This document shows, one piece after another, positions 49,949 to 59,172 of a stretch of DNA of 64,000 nucleotides. The notes under the pieces are model-generated. The model ran no database searches and was not told where the DNA came from. It was given only the letters and a program-made list of their open reading frames with translations. The position numbers were made by a program, and so were the translations under genes. Source of the stretch: JAVBNH01 sp031551635 (GTDB lineage Bacteria; Bacillota; Clostridia; Oscillospirales; Acutalibacteraceae); contig JAVBNH010000015.1 of the NCBI GenBank assembly GCA_031551635.1, forward strand, positions 1 through 64,000, given 5' to 3'. Within the stretch, counting starts at the first letter, position 1. Every line of letters starts with the position of its first letter.

Positions 49949-52048
49949 ATGGAATCAATTAACTCCAATCCTTCCGGTTTCGATTTAAACTCTATTCTGA
50001 ATGGCGAGCAAAATCCAAATAAAGCTGCAAATAATCCGCTTTCTGAGGGTATTACTTTTGAACAGAGCGAAACTGAGCTGCCGCCGGAGGAAGAAAACAT
50101 CCGACTTCGTAAAATTATATATTTTATGAAAAAAGAGCTCTCAACAAAAACTGCTGAGCTTGACAGACTGTTATATGAATTTTCTAAAAAAGAAAAACAA
50201 CTATCCGAGAGAGGCACTCTGCTTGACAGCAAGGAAGCTGAGCTGACCGATTATGCCCAGAAACTCAGAGAGCTGTCGGTTACTATCGCTAATCAGCAAA
50301 AACCTTCCCGAGTGATTAATGAGCAGGCTGTTAAGGAAGCAATTGAGGCTTATCAGCACGCTTTGCAAGAAAAAGAAGATGAAATTGCAAAGCTAATGGA
50401 ATCCATTAACTCACTTGAAGAGTCAGTATTAAAAAACAAAGCTGCGCTTCAGAATCTTGAAAAGCAGAACAAGATACTTTCTGACAATCTTGAAACAGTC
50501 AATAAAAAAGCGGCTTCCCCTGACATAAAAATCGTTGAAACCGTTTATCGCCATGCCCTTGAAGGCGCTAAGGAGATTGCTTTTGAAGCAAGGGACAGCA
50601 TCTATGAGCTGACTAATAATGTATATGACGAGCTCAGTAATGAGATTTCAGAAATTTCAAACCTTCACACCAGAATTTCAGACTTTAAATCAGAGGTTTC
50701 AGATTATATTTCCCGCGGAAAAACCTTGTTTGACAATCTTGAGGAAATGACACAGTCACTCACAACTGCTGAGATTGTCACAGACGAATTCGCAAACAGC
50801 GTTAAAGAATCAAAGGAAAAAATTCTCGAGGATATTGATTCAACAGTTAATTCCTTTGATGTTGAGCTAAAAAATTCGGTTTCTGACGAAATAAAAATTC
50901 TCGAAATTTTAAAATCACTGAAAATAACCGCGAAAACATTTAATGATACAGTTGTATCCCCTGCCGACCAGGCTGACAACGATGCATTTATCAGGGATTT
51001 AATTATAAAACAGTTAAAAAGCGAAACTGCAGCGCCCGAAATCGAAGTATCTCTTGAAACTGTTGCAGCTGCGCAAACAGTAGAAAACGAAGCTCAGGAT
51101 GCTGAAGAAATTAAGATAAAAACAGAAGAACCGATACCTGCACAAATTCCGGCAGAACAAAATGTTAACGACACCGATTCATTCATTTCAAAGCTCGCCG
51201 AGCTCACTAATGAGGTGCCGGAGCCGGAAATCAATATTACCGAAACAGCTTCGGTTGAATTTCTCGCGCAAGCAGACACAATAATACCTTATGACATTTC
51301 AGAGGCGATTCAAAGCGAGCCGGAAACCGAAACGCCGGTATCTGAAAGTGAAACTATAGAAGACTTGCCTGCTGAAGAGACCTCGCCAATAATCGAGGAT
51401 ATAATTTCCGAGGACTCAGCAGTGCAGATTGCTCAGACCGATTCACAAATAATTGACGAGAACCAAAAAGAGCTTGATTCCGACTTTTCGGATGTTTCAA
51501 ATCTGCTCAGCTTTAATTTCGGCACAGCAAACGCGGTAGCGGCGGCAAATACTGAGACCGCTGAGGAAACTATTACCGCAGTAACCGAGCCAACCCCTGC
51601 TGTGGTTGACTTTGAGAGTATAGAAAAAGCGCTGGGTGAAGCCCCTACTTTTGATATTAAAACTAAGCTGATTGAGGATGATGACGCGTCAGCTGAGGAT
51701 AATTATTTCATCGACGGTCTTGAGAATGTCATTTCCTCGACATTTTCCTCCGCTGATAATTTCAACACAGACGATGACCCGCGTGACGAAGTGAAGAATG
51801 AAGAAAATTCTGATGCACCCAGAAAAGGCATCACACTCATAAATTCACTTGCCGACGATGAGGACGATGAACAGACTCAGATTAAATCCGCAATCAAGCA
51901 TAATATCGAGAGTATTCTCCAGTCCGAAGGCGTTATGAACAATCCAGAGGAAGAAAAAGCTAAACCTGAGATCGTGGAGAGACCTGCAGGTGAAAAGAGA
52001 CCCCGCCTTAACATCAGCGATGTTCTTAAGAAATACGGCGCACAATAA
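49949..52048 (+). CDS. Large acidic coiled-coil protein, function unknown
   Basis: The 699-residue cytosolic protein is not recognised. A long heptad-repeat coiled coil runs from about 45 to 185 (KKELSTKTAELDRLLYEFSKK and onward), with a second helical block at about 195-340. Next is an acidic, Glu/Pro/Ala/Thr-rich disordered region (about 345-640), and then a basic C-terminal end (RPAGEKRPRLNISDVLKKYG). It has no membrane segment. The layout recalls DivIVA/cytoskeletal-like or polar scaffold proteins, but no GpsB/DivIVA N-terminal signature is visible. It has its own strong promoter and terminator. GAGGT lies about 13 nt before the ATG, which is rather far. Confidence 0.75.
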   Translation: MESINSNPSGFDLNSILNGEQNPNKAANNPLSEGITFEQSETELPPEEENIRLRKIIYFMKKELSTKTAELDRLLYEFSKKEKQLSERGTLLDSKEAELTDYAQKLRELSVTIANQQKPSRVINEQAVKEAIEAYQHALQEKEDEIAKLMESINSLEESVLKNKAALQNLEKQNKILSDNLETVNKKAASPDIKIVETVYRHALEGAKEIAFEARDSIYELTNNVYDELSNEISEISNLHTRISDFKSEVSDYISRGKTLFDNLEEMTQSLTTAEIVTDEFANSVKESKEKILEDIDSTVNSFDVELKNSVSDEIKILEILKSLKITAKTFNDTVVSPADQADNDAFIRDLIIKQLKSETAAPEIEVSLETVAAAQTVENEAQDAEEIKIKTEEPIPAQIPAEQNVNDTDSFISKLAELTNEVPEPEINITETASVEFLAQADTIIPYDISEAIQSEPETETPVSESETIEDLPAEETSPIIEDIISEDSAVQIAQTDSQIIDENQKELDSDFSDVSNLLSFNFGTANAVAAANTETAEETITAVTEPTPAVVDFESIEKALGEAPTFDIKTKLIEDDDASAEDNYFIDGLENVISSTFSSADNFNTDDDPRDEVKNEENSDAPRKGITLINSLADDEDDEQTQIKSAIKHNIESILQSEGVMNNPEEEKAKPEIVERPAGEKRPRLNISDVLKKYGAQ

Positions 52049-52106
52049 GGAGTTAGGAATTAGGTCAGTTTTTTCATTTTCGCTCTTCATTTTTGAAGCA
52101 ATAATA

Positions 52107-52142
52107 AATGCATCCGGTCGACTGCTGTCCGGATGCATTTTA
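52107..52142 (+). terminator. Intrinsic terminator after the coiled-coil gene
   Basis: AATGCATCCGG and CCGGATGCATT pair around an 11-nt loop, followed by TTT. Confidence 0.85.
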
Positions 52143-52190
52143 CAAATCTAGTAAACCAATAATAATGCACTAAGCGAAAGGACAAATTTA

Positions 52191-53453
52191 ATGCTCCATC
52201 CCTTTTTTAAAATCAATGTAGTCTTACAAAAACTCGGTGACGAGGCTCTCGATTCATGCAATGATACTTTTAAAAAAATCGACGAAATAGCAGCATACAA
52301 TCAACAAAAGGTGCTCAGCGCCTTTATTAAAAATAATATCTGTGAGTCCCATTTCAACACCTCCACCGGTTACGGCTATGCTGACAGGGGGCGCGAAGCC
52401 CTTGACCGCGTTGTTGCCGACACCTTCGGCGCTCAGGACGCGTTGATTCGCCACAGCTTTGCCAGCGGAACACACACGTTGTGTGTTTCTCTCTTCGGGC
52501 TATTGCGCCCCGGTGATAAAATGCTCTGCGTGACCGGCACCCCTTACGACACGATATGCCCTGTCATCGGCATTCGCGGCGGCGGCTCACAAGGCTCGCT
52601 CAGAGATTTCGGTGTCGAATACCTGCAGTGCGAGCTTAATAATGAGGGCAGACTTGATTATAAAGAGATTGAAAGCGCAATAATAAAGCATAAGCCGCGT
52701 ATGGTATATATTCAGCGTTCTCGCGGCTATACCCTGAGGAAAAGCCTGAGCGTAGAGGAAATTGCTGAAGTTTCCCGAATTGCAAAAAAGAACTCCGACG
52801 CAATTGTTATGGTTGATAACTGCTACGGTGAATTCGCGGAAAAAAAAGAACCTGTCGAAGCAGGTGCGGACATTATGGCGGGCTCTCTCATAAAAAATCC
52901 CGGCGGAGGTATTGCGAGGAGCGGCGGATATATCGCCGGTCGCGCGGATCTGGTTGAATTGTGTTCTTATCGCATGACAACCCCGGGGGTCGGCAGAGAG
53001 GTTGGCGCGACACTCGGAAACAACAGGGAAATGTTTATGGGATTTTTCAGCGCCCCTCATGTTACGGGTGAAGCTATGAAAACAGCGGTTTTCACCGCCG
53101 CCTTGTTCGAAAAAATGGGTTATGAGGTTACACCGAAGCCATTTGAGGAAAGAAATGACATCATCGAGAGTATTATCCTCAAAAACCGTGAAAAACTAAT
53201 CGCGTTTTGCAAGGGTCTTCAAAAAGGATCGCCGGTTGATTCTTTTGTCAGCCCTGAGCCTTGGGCAATGCCGGGTTATGACAGCGAGGTCATAATGGCG
53301 GCGGGTGCCTTCACTCTGGGCTCTTCCATTGAGCTCTCCGCCGACGCTCCCTTGCAAGAGCCTTTTGCAGTATGGCTTCAAGGCGGCTTGAATTTTCACA
53401 GTGCTCAAATCGGAGTGTTGCTGGCGGCGGATGAGATTTTAAAAGAAGGTTAA
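52191..53453 (+). CDS. PLP enzyme of the methionine gamma-lyase (aluminium-resistance, YnbB) family
   Basis: The 420 residues have the fold-type I layout of this family. STGYGYADRGREALDRV and HSFASGTHTLCVSLFGLLRPGD form the PLP phosphate region, YIQRSRGY and MVDNCYGEF (cofactor Asp) follow, and the Schiff-base lysine K235 is in GSLIKNPGGGIA. MTTPGVGREVG and LQGGLNFHSAQIG near the end are also diagnostic. The true substrate of the family is not settled; a C-S lyase is likely. AAAGGAC lies upstream of the ATG. Its stop codon is directly adjacent to that of the convergent phosphoesterase gene (53453/53454). Confidence 0.9.
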   Translation: MLHPFFKINVVLQKLGDEALDSCNDTFKKIDEIAAYNQQKVLSAFIKNNICESHFNTSTGYGYADRGREALDRVVADTFGAQDALIRHSFASGTHTLCVSLFGLLRPGDKMLCVTGTPYDTICPVIGIRGGGSQGSLRDFGVEYLQCELNNEGRLDYKEIESAIIKHKPRMVYIQRSRGYTLRKSLSVEEIAEVSRIAKKNSDAIVMVDNCYGEFAEKKEPVEAGADIMAGSLIKNPGGGIARSGGYIAGRADLVELCSYRMTTPGVGREVGATLGNNREMFMGFFSAPHVTGEAMKTAVFTAALFEKMGYEVTPKPFEERNDIIESIILKNREKLIAFCKGLQKGSPVDSFVSPEPWAMPGYDSEVIMAAGAFTLGSSIELSADAPLQEPFAVWLQGGLNFHSAQIGVLLAADEILKEG

Positions 53454-54140
53454 TTAGTCTTTTTCCTTTTGAAAACAGTGCAAACTGCGGAATACTGCGG
53501 TTTGCGTCTGAGAAACCTGCTTATCAACATGCATACTTCCGAAATACCATTTTTTATAAGAGCACACCTTTGTCAGCTCGTCAAAATATGTATTCAAAAC
53601 CGTCAGCTGCAGATTTTCGGTTTCATTGAGCTGCAATAGTCCTTTTATCGTCGCAGGCGGTTCATGTGTTATAATTAAATCAAGCTCGTATTTTGCTTTA
53701 TTAATATTATTTGCGCCCTCAAGAAGCTCCTCCTGAGTAGGAATTGCCTCTGCTGTCCATGAATCATTCTCATAAAGAATCTCAATATCCGGGCTTTCAC
53801 CGCCGCCCATTGTGAAAACTCGCTGCCCCTCTATATGAAAAACCTGTCCCCGCATCAGGTGAAAAACATTTTCGCAAATTTTATGCACCTTGCCGTTTTT
53901 CCACTCAATGACAGGATAAGTTTTCAGCAGCTTAAAATTTTCATGCGCGCCATCCACGAAACAAATGGTGTATTTACGGTTCTGCAGGCTGTTCAGAAAA
54001 CGCTGCTCCTTCCTGCTGTCGTCCCAGACAAAACCGAAATCCCCGCAGATAATGAGCGTGTCATTCTCATTCAACATTTTCAGAGTATTTGCTGTAAGCC
54101 GCTGAGTCTCGCCGTGCATGTCGCCGGTAATATATATCAT
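53454..54140 (-). CDS. Calcineurin-like metallophosphoesterase with altered GNHE motif
   Basis: The 228-residue cytosolic protein contains GDMHGE (6-11), GDFGFVWDD (metal Asp) and THEPP, standard metallophosphoesterase motifs. The usual GNHE motif reads DGAHEN, so the conserved asparagine, a metal ligand in the family, is alanine. The surrounding FKLLKTYPVIEWKNGKVHKI and HLMRGQVFHIEG match a small clostridial subfamily. Substrate unknown; activity may be reduced or use different metals. It is convergent with the PLP enzyme with no gap, and divergent from the DacF-like gene. Confidence 0.85.
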   Translation of the reverse strand: MIYITGDMHGETQRLTANTLKMLNENDTLIICGDFGFVWDDSRKEQRFLNSLQNRKYTICFVDGAHENFKLLKTYPVIEWKNGKVHKICENVFHLMRGQVFHIEGQRVFTMGGGESPDIEILYENDSWTAEAIPTQEELLEGANNINKAKYELDLIITHEPPATIKGLLQLNETENLQLTVLNTYFDELTKVCSYKKWYFGSMHVDKQVSQTQTAVFRSLHCFQKEKD

Positions 54141-54209
54141 ACTTTTTTTTCAATCCCTTCAAAATGAACGCTTTAAATAAAAACATTACAAATCTGCCTT
54201 TGAGACATA

Positions 54210-54238
54210 TTGACTTTCACATTTAAAATGTTTATTAT
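54210..54238 (+). promoter_or_regulatory. Promoter of the DacF-like/YfhO operon
   Basis: TTGACT (54210-54215), 17-bp spacer, TATTAT (54233-54238). The transcript would include repeat copy F in its leader before the start at 54381. Confidence 0.65.
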
Positions 54239-54272
54239 ATTATGTATCTTTTCTTTCTTTGTGTCAATAGTT

Positions 54273-54349
54273 TTAGTACCTTATTGGGCTGAATGCTCAA
54301 TAAAAAACACGACTTGGGTTGAGGGCTAGGCAAGCCAGGCCTATGTTAG
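54273..54349 (+). repeat. Oriented 78-bp repeat, copy F (degraded)
   Basis: Starts TTAGTACCTTATTGGGCTG, contains CTCAATAAAAAACACGACTT and ends TGTTAGC. The hairpin arms (GAGGGCTAGG / CCAGGCCTAT) have lost several pairs. It lies between a promoter and the DacF-like gene, 31 nt before its ATG. Confidence 0.88.
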
Positions 54350-54380
54350 CATAATAGTTTTCGAATCAGGATGTGATGTT

Positions 54381-55829
54381 ATGAAAAAGCTTTTGTCTTT
54401 TATAATTTTATTTTCCATAATTATATCCGTTTTAATGCCTTTGCGGGCGAACGCAGCCTTTGACACCCAGCTGGATTACCGTTCTGACACCCTGCTGCTC
54501 ATGAGCGTAGACGACGGAACTGTGGTTATAGAAAAAAACTCAGGCGAAAGGCGTTACCCTGCGGCGCTTGTCGGTGTTCTCACTGCGATAACTGTCCTTG
54601 AGAACTGTCAGGACATTGAAGCACAGGTAACAGTCAAGAGCAGTGTCACAGCACAGATAAAGGGTTTTACAAGCTCCTCCATGTTCCTCAAGGACGGCGA
54701 AATAATTAAGGTTATTGACCTCCTCTACGGTCTCATGCTCCACAGTGCGACTGATGCCGCGCTTGTGCTTGCTGATTTTATCGCGGGAAATACCGGCGAT
54801 TTTGTAATTAAAATGAACGAAACAGCCGCGAAAATCGGCTGTCTTGATTCCAATTTCACAAATCCGCACGGTCTAGACGACGATAATCAATATACAACCG
54901 CCTATGACCTTGCTTTAATTACCCGATATGCCTTGCAAAATCCCCAGTTCGAAAAAATAGCGAAGGTTTACAGCTACACTGTTCCGGCAACGAATCTTTC
55001 AAAGGAAAGAAAGCTATACACAACAAACCTGATGATGAATATCGGTTTTGAAAAAACCTACTATAATTCGCTCGCCAAGGGAATCCGGACAGGCACGACC
55101 TCGAAAGCGGGGCGCTGTGTTATTACGACTGCCGCGAAGGACGGCTATTCCTATATCGGGGTAGTCATGAACGCGCCTCAAAAGGAAGCTGACGGAAGCG
55201 TTATAGACTTGAATTACGCCTTTATCGATTGCAATAAAATGCTTAAATGGACTTTTGACTATATAAAGCTGCGGGTGATTTCAGACCCGAAGCAGACTGT
55301 CAGGGAGATAAAGGTTAACCTCTCCTCGAGCGCCGACCATGTCAGGCTTGTTCCGGCTAATGAAATTACCGCGCTGGTTCCGGCGGGAATTGACTCGGGT
55401 AATGTCCAGATTGTGCCTATAGCGCAAGAGACAAAAACCGAGATTGACGCGCCGGTAAAAAAAGGTGATATTCTGGGAAAAGCCAATATACTCTACGCGG
55501 GAGCGTCTATCGCTCAAGTAAATCTGGTTGCGGCTGAGGATATAAGCAAAAGCTTCGTAAAGGTTGTAGAAAAATCCCTTATCTCCTTCCTCTTATCCCC
55601 CATCTTTCTCACGCTTACAATGCTTTTCATTGCTCTTTTTCTTGCATATATTTTCAGAGCTTACCTTAAAAATAAAAAGGTGAAAAAACAGAGGATGGAG
55701 GCGAAAAAACAGAGAAATTATTCTGATGACGTTCAACAAAATACAAAAAAGTTTTCCTCACAATCTTCAAAAAAACAAAGAAGCTCAGACAACGGAGATG
55801 ACGGTAACAATAATTCCATATTAAGATAA
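54381..55829 (+). CDS. DacF-like D-Ala-D-Ala carboxypeptidase homologue, predicted inactive
   Basis: S11-family penicillin-binding fold, 482 residues. A signal peptide (1-25) and the PBP5-type domain are followed by a C-terminal beta domain, a membrane helix (about 400-425) and a basic/Ser-rich cytoplasmic tail. The fold is clear (SVDDGTVVIEKNSGERRYPA; NFTNPHGLDDDNQYTTAYDLALITRYAL), but all three catalytic motifs are changed. SxxK is A62-L-V-G65, SxN is S122-A-T124, and KTG is R236-T-G. Loss of Ser and Lys should abolish acyl-transfer, so it is probably a non-enzymatic wall-binding or regulatory protein. It starts an operon with YfhO and carries repeat F in its leader. Confidence 0.85.
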   Translation: MKKLLSFIILFSIIISVLMPLRANAAFDTQLDYRSDTLLLMSVDDGTVVIEKNSGERRYPAALVGVLTAITVLENCQDIEAQVTVKSSVTAQIKGFTSSSMFLKDGEIIKVIDLLYGLMLHSATDAALVLADFIAGNTGDFVIKMNETAAKIGCLDSNFTNPHGLDDDNQYTTAYDLALITRYALQNPQFEKIAKVYSYTVPATNLSKERKLYTTNLMMNIGFEKTYYNSLAKGIRTGTTSKAGRCVITTAAKDGYSYIGVVMNAPQKEADGSVIDLNYAFIDCNKMLKWTFDYIKLRVISDPKQTVREIKVNLSSSADHVRLVPANEITALVPAGIDSGNVQIVPIAQETKTEIDAPVKKGDILGKANILYAGASIAQVNLVAAEDISKSFVKVVEKSLISFLLSPIFLTLTMLFIALFLAYIFRAYLKNKKVKKQRMEAKKQRNYSDDVQQNTKKFSSQSSKKQRSSDNGDDGNNNSILR

Positions 55830-55848
55830 AGCGCCAAAGGAGAAAATG

Positions 55849-58527
55849 ATGCCTAAGAAAATAATGAGCCCTTCATTAAGTGAAAATAAAAAGTTTATTT
55901 TATCAAAGAGGATTTTCTATCATTCTATCGCATTTTTTATCCCGGTTCTCGTTATGCTGTTTTTATATAAATCGAAAAATGTGATGCCTTTCGGGGACAG
56001 CTCTATACTCGCGATGGATTTGCACGGGCAATATTTTCCGATGCTGGCAAACTATATCGAGACCTTTTTTAAAGGCGGGCTGCTCTATTCTTGGAACGGC
56101 TCACTTGGCTTCAACGCATTGGCACAAAACGCCTATTATGCAACCAGCCCGCTGAATCTCTTGATGTTGTTTTTTTCGCGGACAGATTGGGTTACTGTTA
56201 TAGATTTGCTCCCTGTTTTGAGAATGGGGCTTGCCTCCCTCGCTTTTTCATTTTTACTGCGCTACAAATTTAAGGATTGCAATGCCGTATCCGCTTTGTT
56301 TTCCGCGGTTTACGGTCTTTCGATTTATTTTATTGCTTATAACTCCCAGCTTATGTGGCAGGACGCGATTGCTCTCACACCGATTCTTATAATCGGACTG
56401 GACAGGCTTATTTTTGAGAAAAAGATTCTTTTATATTGTGCAACTCTTTTCCTTATAATGTTTTCAAATTTTTATATCGGTTACGCGGTCTGTTTGTTCA
56501 CCGGTATTTTCTTCGTTTTTGAGATTCTGGTGGTTATTCACAGGGGCAATATCAAGGACTGCTTAAAAACCACAGGAATTTTCGCCTCTGCCTCAGCCGC
56601 CTCCGCCGCGCTCGCGGGATTCGTCCTCATACCTGTTTACAAGGCGATTTCCCTTGCTATTTCCTCCTCAATGAGCTTCGGAAACCAGCTAAAGACTTAT
56701 CACAAGCTTTTTGAGATAGTCGATTCACTGACACCGGGCACAAAAATTGAAGTTGAGTACGGCGTTCCGAATATTTTCTGCGGTATTCTGGTGCTGCTTT
56801 TGCTTGTCACCTATGTTTTCAATAAGGCAATTCCTCGCGAGAAAAGAGTACTCTTTACCTCTTTTTTCTGTTTCATGCTATACTCCTTCAACTTCAATCT
56901 GCTCGACTACATCTGGCATGGCTTCCACTTCCCGAATCAACTTCCTGGAAGACAGAGCTTTTTGTTTATTTTTCTTGTTACATATATGGCGTATGAGACG
57001 CTCAGAAATATAAAGCATGTGCCCTATTACGCGCCTGTTACCGCCGGCGCAATTTTTGCCTCGCTGTTCTTATATATGAGATCCGATTCAAAAATACCGG
57101 ACTTGCGTGTGTCGGCTGTCTATATCGCAGCGGCTTATGCTCTCATTCTCATGGTACTCAGCTTTAAAAAGCTGAAGCCTTATTTGCGCACGGGAATAAC
57201 AATTATCATCTCCTGCGGGCTTCTTTTTGAGGTTGCCTTCACTGATTACGGTAATTTTACAAAATATGTCAGAACCACAGACGCAAAAGCTTATTTTAAC
57301 AATGAAGAAAAAATCATGGCGCTTTTTGAAAAATACTCGAGCGGCGCGGAAGATTTTTCACGCACTGAGCTCTCTTATCATATTACCTTTGACCCCGGTC
57401 AGCGTTTCAGTTTTAAGGGAATTTCGCATTATTCTTCCACAATGCCCGCAAATACTTATAATGTACTGGGGAATCTAGGGCTAGAACGATACGCAAAAAA
57501 TGTCAGCCGCCTTTATGAAGGTATGTCGCCGTTTTTGAACAATATGCTTTCGGTGAAATATGTCTTTGACAACACAAATAATTTTACAATGCCGAATTAT
57601 GAGCTGCTTGAGAAGGGTGTTCTCGGGAATGTGTATGAAAATAAAGATTGGCTCCCGCTGGCATTTATGGCTGATGACAGACTGAACGAATGGAAAACTA
57701 ATGATGAGCTCGGAAGCTTTATAGAAACGCAGAACGACTTTTTTGTGCTTGCGGCAAATTCCGCGAATGATATAATGACTCCCCTGTCATGGTCACATGT
57801 GAAGTCCGAAAACTCAACCTTTAAGAAGCAGTCGGACGGAACAAACACTATGAGCGCAAATGACACCTCGTCACCATCAAGCCAGTTTTTTACCGCAAAA
57901 GCCGATAAAACCGGTATACTTTATATTTCGATTTTTCAGTCGACGGGCTCTATCAGCGTCACCGTTGATGGTCAACAACCAAAAACTGCGAGTATCAACG
58001 GTTATGGCGGCTATATCTGTGTGCCTGTCAATGAAAACTCTGAAATAGAATTTACCACAAAAATAAACAAGCCTTCGAAAAGTAATTATCAAAAGCTTTT
58101 TATGGGTATTATCGATGAAGCGGAATACAGTAAAGCCATTGAAACCCTGAAGCCCGGCGGTATTGATATAACCAGCTTTAAAAACACAAAAATCAAAGGG
58201 ACAATAACCGCGAAGGAAAATCAAATAATGTTCACCTCGATTCCCGATGACGGTGGCTGGAGTATTTACTGCGACGGTGAGAAGCTGACTTGCGAAAATA
58301 TCGGTGAGCTTTTCTTGAGCGCCAAGCTGCCTGCGGGTACACACGAAATCGAATTCAGATATTCGGTTCCGGGGCTGAATATTGGAATTTTGTTATCCCT
58401 GAGCGGGCTCATTGTGCTTGTTCTGCTTTATTTATACACAAAAAAACGTTCATTCGCACCGCTTGAGTATGATTTAAAGCTTGCTAGCGATGATAACAGT
58501 GACCCATCATCGCAAGAAAAAACATGA
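55849..58527 (+). CDS. YfhO-family multi-pass membrane protein (GT-C-like)
   Basis: The 892-residue membrane protein has about 12-14 hydrophobic segments to about 465, a long extracellular region to about 840 with beta-sandwich segments, and a last helix (about 845-870). The N-terminal loop DLHGQYFPMLANYIETFFKGG is the YfhO hallmark; acidic residues at such sites are catalytic in GT-C glycosyltransferases. In Bacillus, YfhO glycosylates lipoteichoic acid, so surface-polymer glycosylation is likely here. ATG at 55849 (GGAG 6 nt upstream) is preferred over 55846. It is 19 nt after the DacF-like gene, in the same operon, and ends with a bidirectional terminator. Confidence 0.87.
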   Translation: MPKKIMSPSLSENKKFILSKRIFYHSIAFFIPVLVMLFLYKSKNVMPFGDSSILAMDLHGQYFPMLANYIETFFKGGLLYSWNGSLGFNALAQNAYYATSPLNLLMLFFSRTDWVTVIDLLPVLRMGLASLAFSFLLRYKFKDCNAVSALFSAVYGLSIYFIAYNSQLMWQDAIALTPILIIGLDRLIFEKKILLYCATLFLIMFSNFYIGYAVCLFTGIFFVFEILVVIHRGNIKDCLKTTGIFASASAASAALAGFVLIPVYKAISLAISSSMSFGNQLKTYHKLFEIVDSLTPGTKIEVEYGVPNIFCGILVLLLLVTYVFNKAIPREKRVLFTSFFCFMLYSFNFNLLDYIWHGFHFPNQLPGRQSFLFIFLVTYMAYETLRNIKHVPYYAPVTAGAIFASLFLYMRSDSKIPDLRVSAVYIAAAYALILMVLSFKKLKPYLRTGITIIISCGLLFEVAFTDYGNFTKYVRTTDAKAYFNNEEKIMALFEKYSSGAEDFSRTELSYHITFDPGQRFSFKGISHYSSTMPANTYNVLGNLGLERYAKNVSRLYEGMSPFLNNMLSVKYVFDNTNNFTMPNYELLEKGVLGNVYENKDWLPLAFMADDRLNEWKTNDELGSFIETQNDFFVLAANSANDIMTPLSWSHVKSENSTFKKQSDGTNTMSANDTSSPSSQFFTAKADKTGILYISIFQSTGSISVTVDGQQPKTASINGYGGYICVPVNENSEIEFTTKINKPSKSNYQKLFMGIIDEAEYSKAIETLKPGGIDITSFKNTKIKGTITAKENQIMFTSIPDDGGWSIYCDGEKLTCENIGELFLSAKLPAGTHEIEFRYSVPGLNIGILLSLSGLIVLVLLYLYTKKRSFAPLEYDLKLASDDNSDPSSQEKT

Positions 58528-58562
58528 TACAGCGGAAACAATAAGTATAAATAAAAAATAAG

Positions 58563-58609
58563 AATCGGCGGAAAATAAGCTTTACAGTTATTTTCCGCCG
58601 ATTATTTTT
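58563..58609. terminator. Bidirectional terminator between yfhO-like and spoVT
   Basis: AATCGGCGGAAAATAA and its perfect complement form a 16-bp stem around GCTTTACAG. Both strands run into T-rich sequence. The two genes converge here. Confidence 0.93.
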
Positions 58610-58632
58610 AAAAGTTTTTATATAATTTATAA

Positions 58633-59172
58633 CTATTCCTCTGTTTGCTTACCTAAAAACGAAGCTGCAACCTGCGCGAGCTTAATATCAGTCTGGGAGG
58701 CTGAGGAGCCGCCTTCATTGAACAGAAGAACTACTGAGCCGGTAATGTCGCCTGAACCGATTATCGGATAAGCAACCGCCGCCATTCTGTCAAGCCCTTC
58801 GATAGGCATTAGCGGCTGCGCGTCACTTTCGGCAACAAAGCTTGAGCGGTTTTCCATAATACTCTCAAGTGCGCTTGTTATACGGCGGTCAATGGTATCT
58901 TTTTTCGGCAGACCGACACAGGAAATAACATGGTCTCTGTCAGTGATGATTACAGGCATATTTGTCGCCCTGTAAAGCACATCGGCATATTGCGCGGTAA
59001 ACTCGGACAGCTCGCCCATGGGCGAATACTTCTTAAATATGACCTCGCCGTCCGCATCGGTATAAATCTCAAGCGGGTCGCCCTCGCGGATTCTCATAGT
59101 TCTGCGGATTTCCTTAGGTATAACTACACGACCCAAGTCGTCTATTCTTCTCACAATTCCTGTGGCTTTCAT
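58633..59172 (-). CDS. spoVT: SpoVT, AbrB-type sporulation regulator
   Basis: Forespore transcription factor acting with sigma-G in spore formation. The 179 residues have an N-terminal swapped-hairpin AbrB domain (MKATGIVRRIDDLGRVVIPK, then EIRRTMRIREGDPLEIY) and a C-terminal GAF domain (about 55-179), which separates SpoVT from AbrB. Length matches the family. The ATG at 59172 has AAAGGA about 10 nt upstream; an ATG six codons earlier overlaps the ribosome site. With SpoIVB it supports a spore-forming organism. Confidence 0.95.
   Translation of the reverse strand: MKATGIVRRIDDLGRVVIPKEIRRTMRIREGDPLEIYTDADGEVIFKKYSPMGELSEFTAQYADVLYRATNMPVIITDRDHVISCVGLPKKDTIDRRITSALESIMENRSSFVAESDAQPLMPIEGLDRMAAVAYPIIGSGDITGSVVLLFNEGGSSASQTDIKLAQVAASFLGKQTEE

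Noticed and set aside
2655..54349. CRISPR-like interpretation of the repeated 78-bp units
   Set aside because: The copies are scattered by many kilobases, are not in arrays, have no regular spacers and no cas genes are present.
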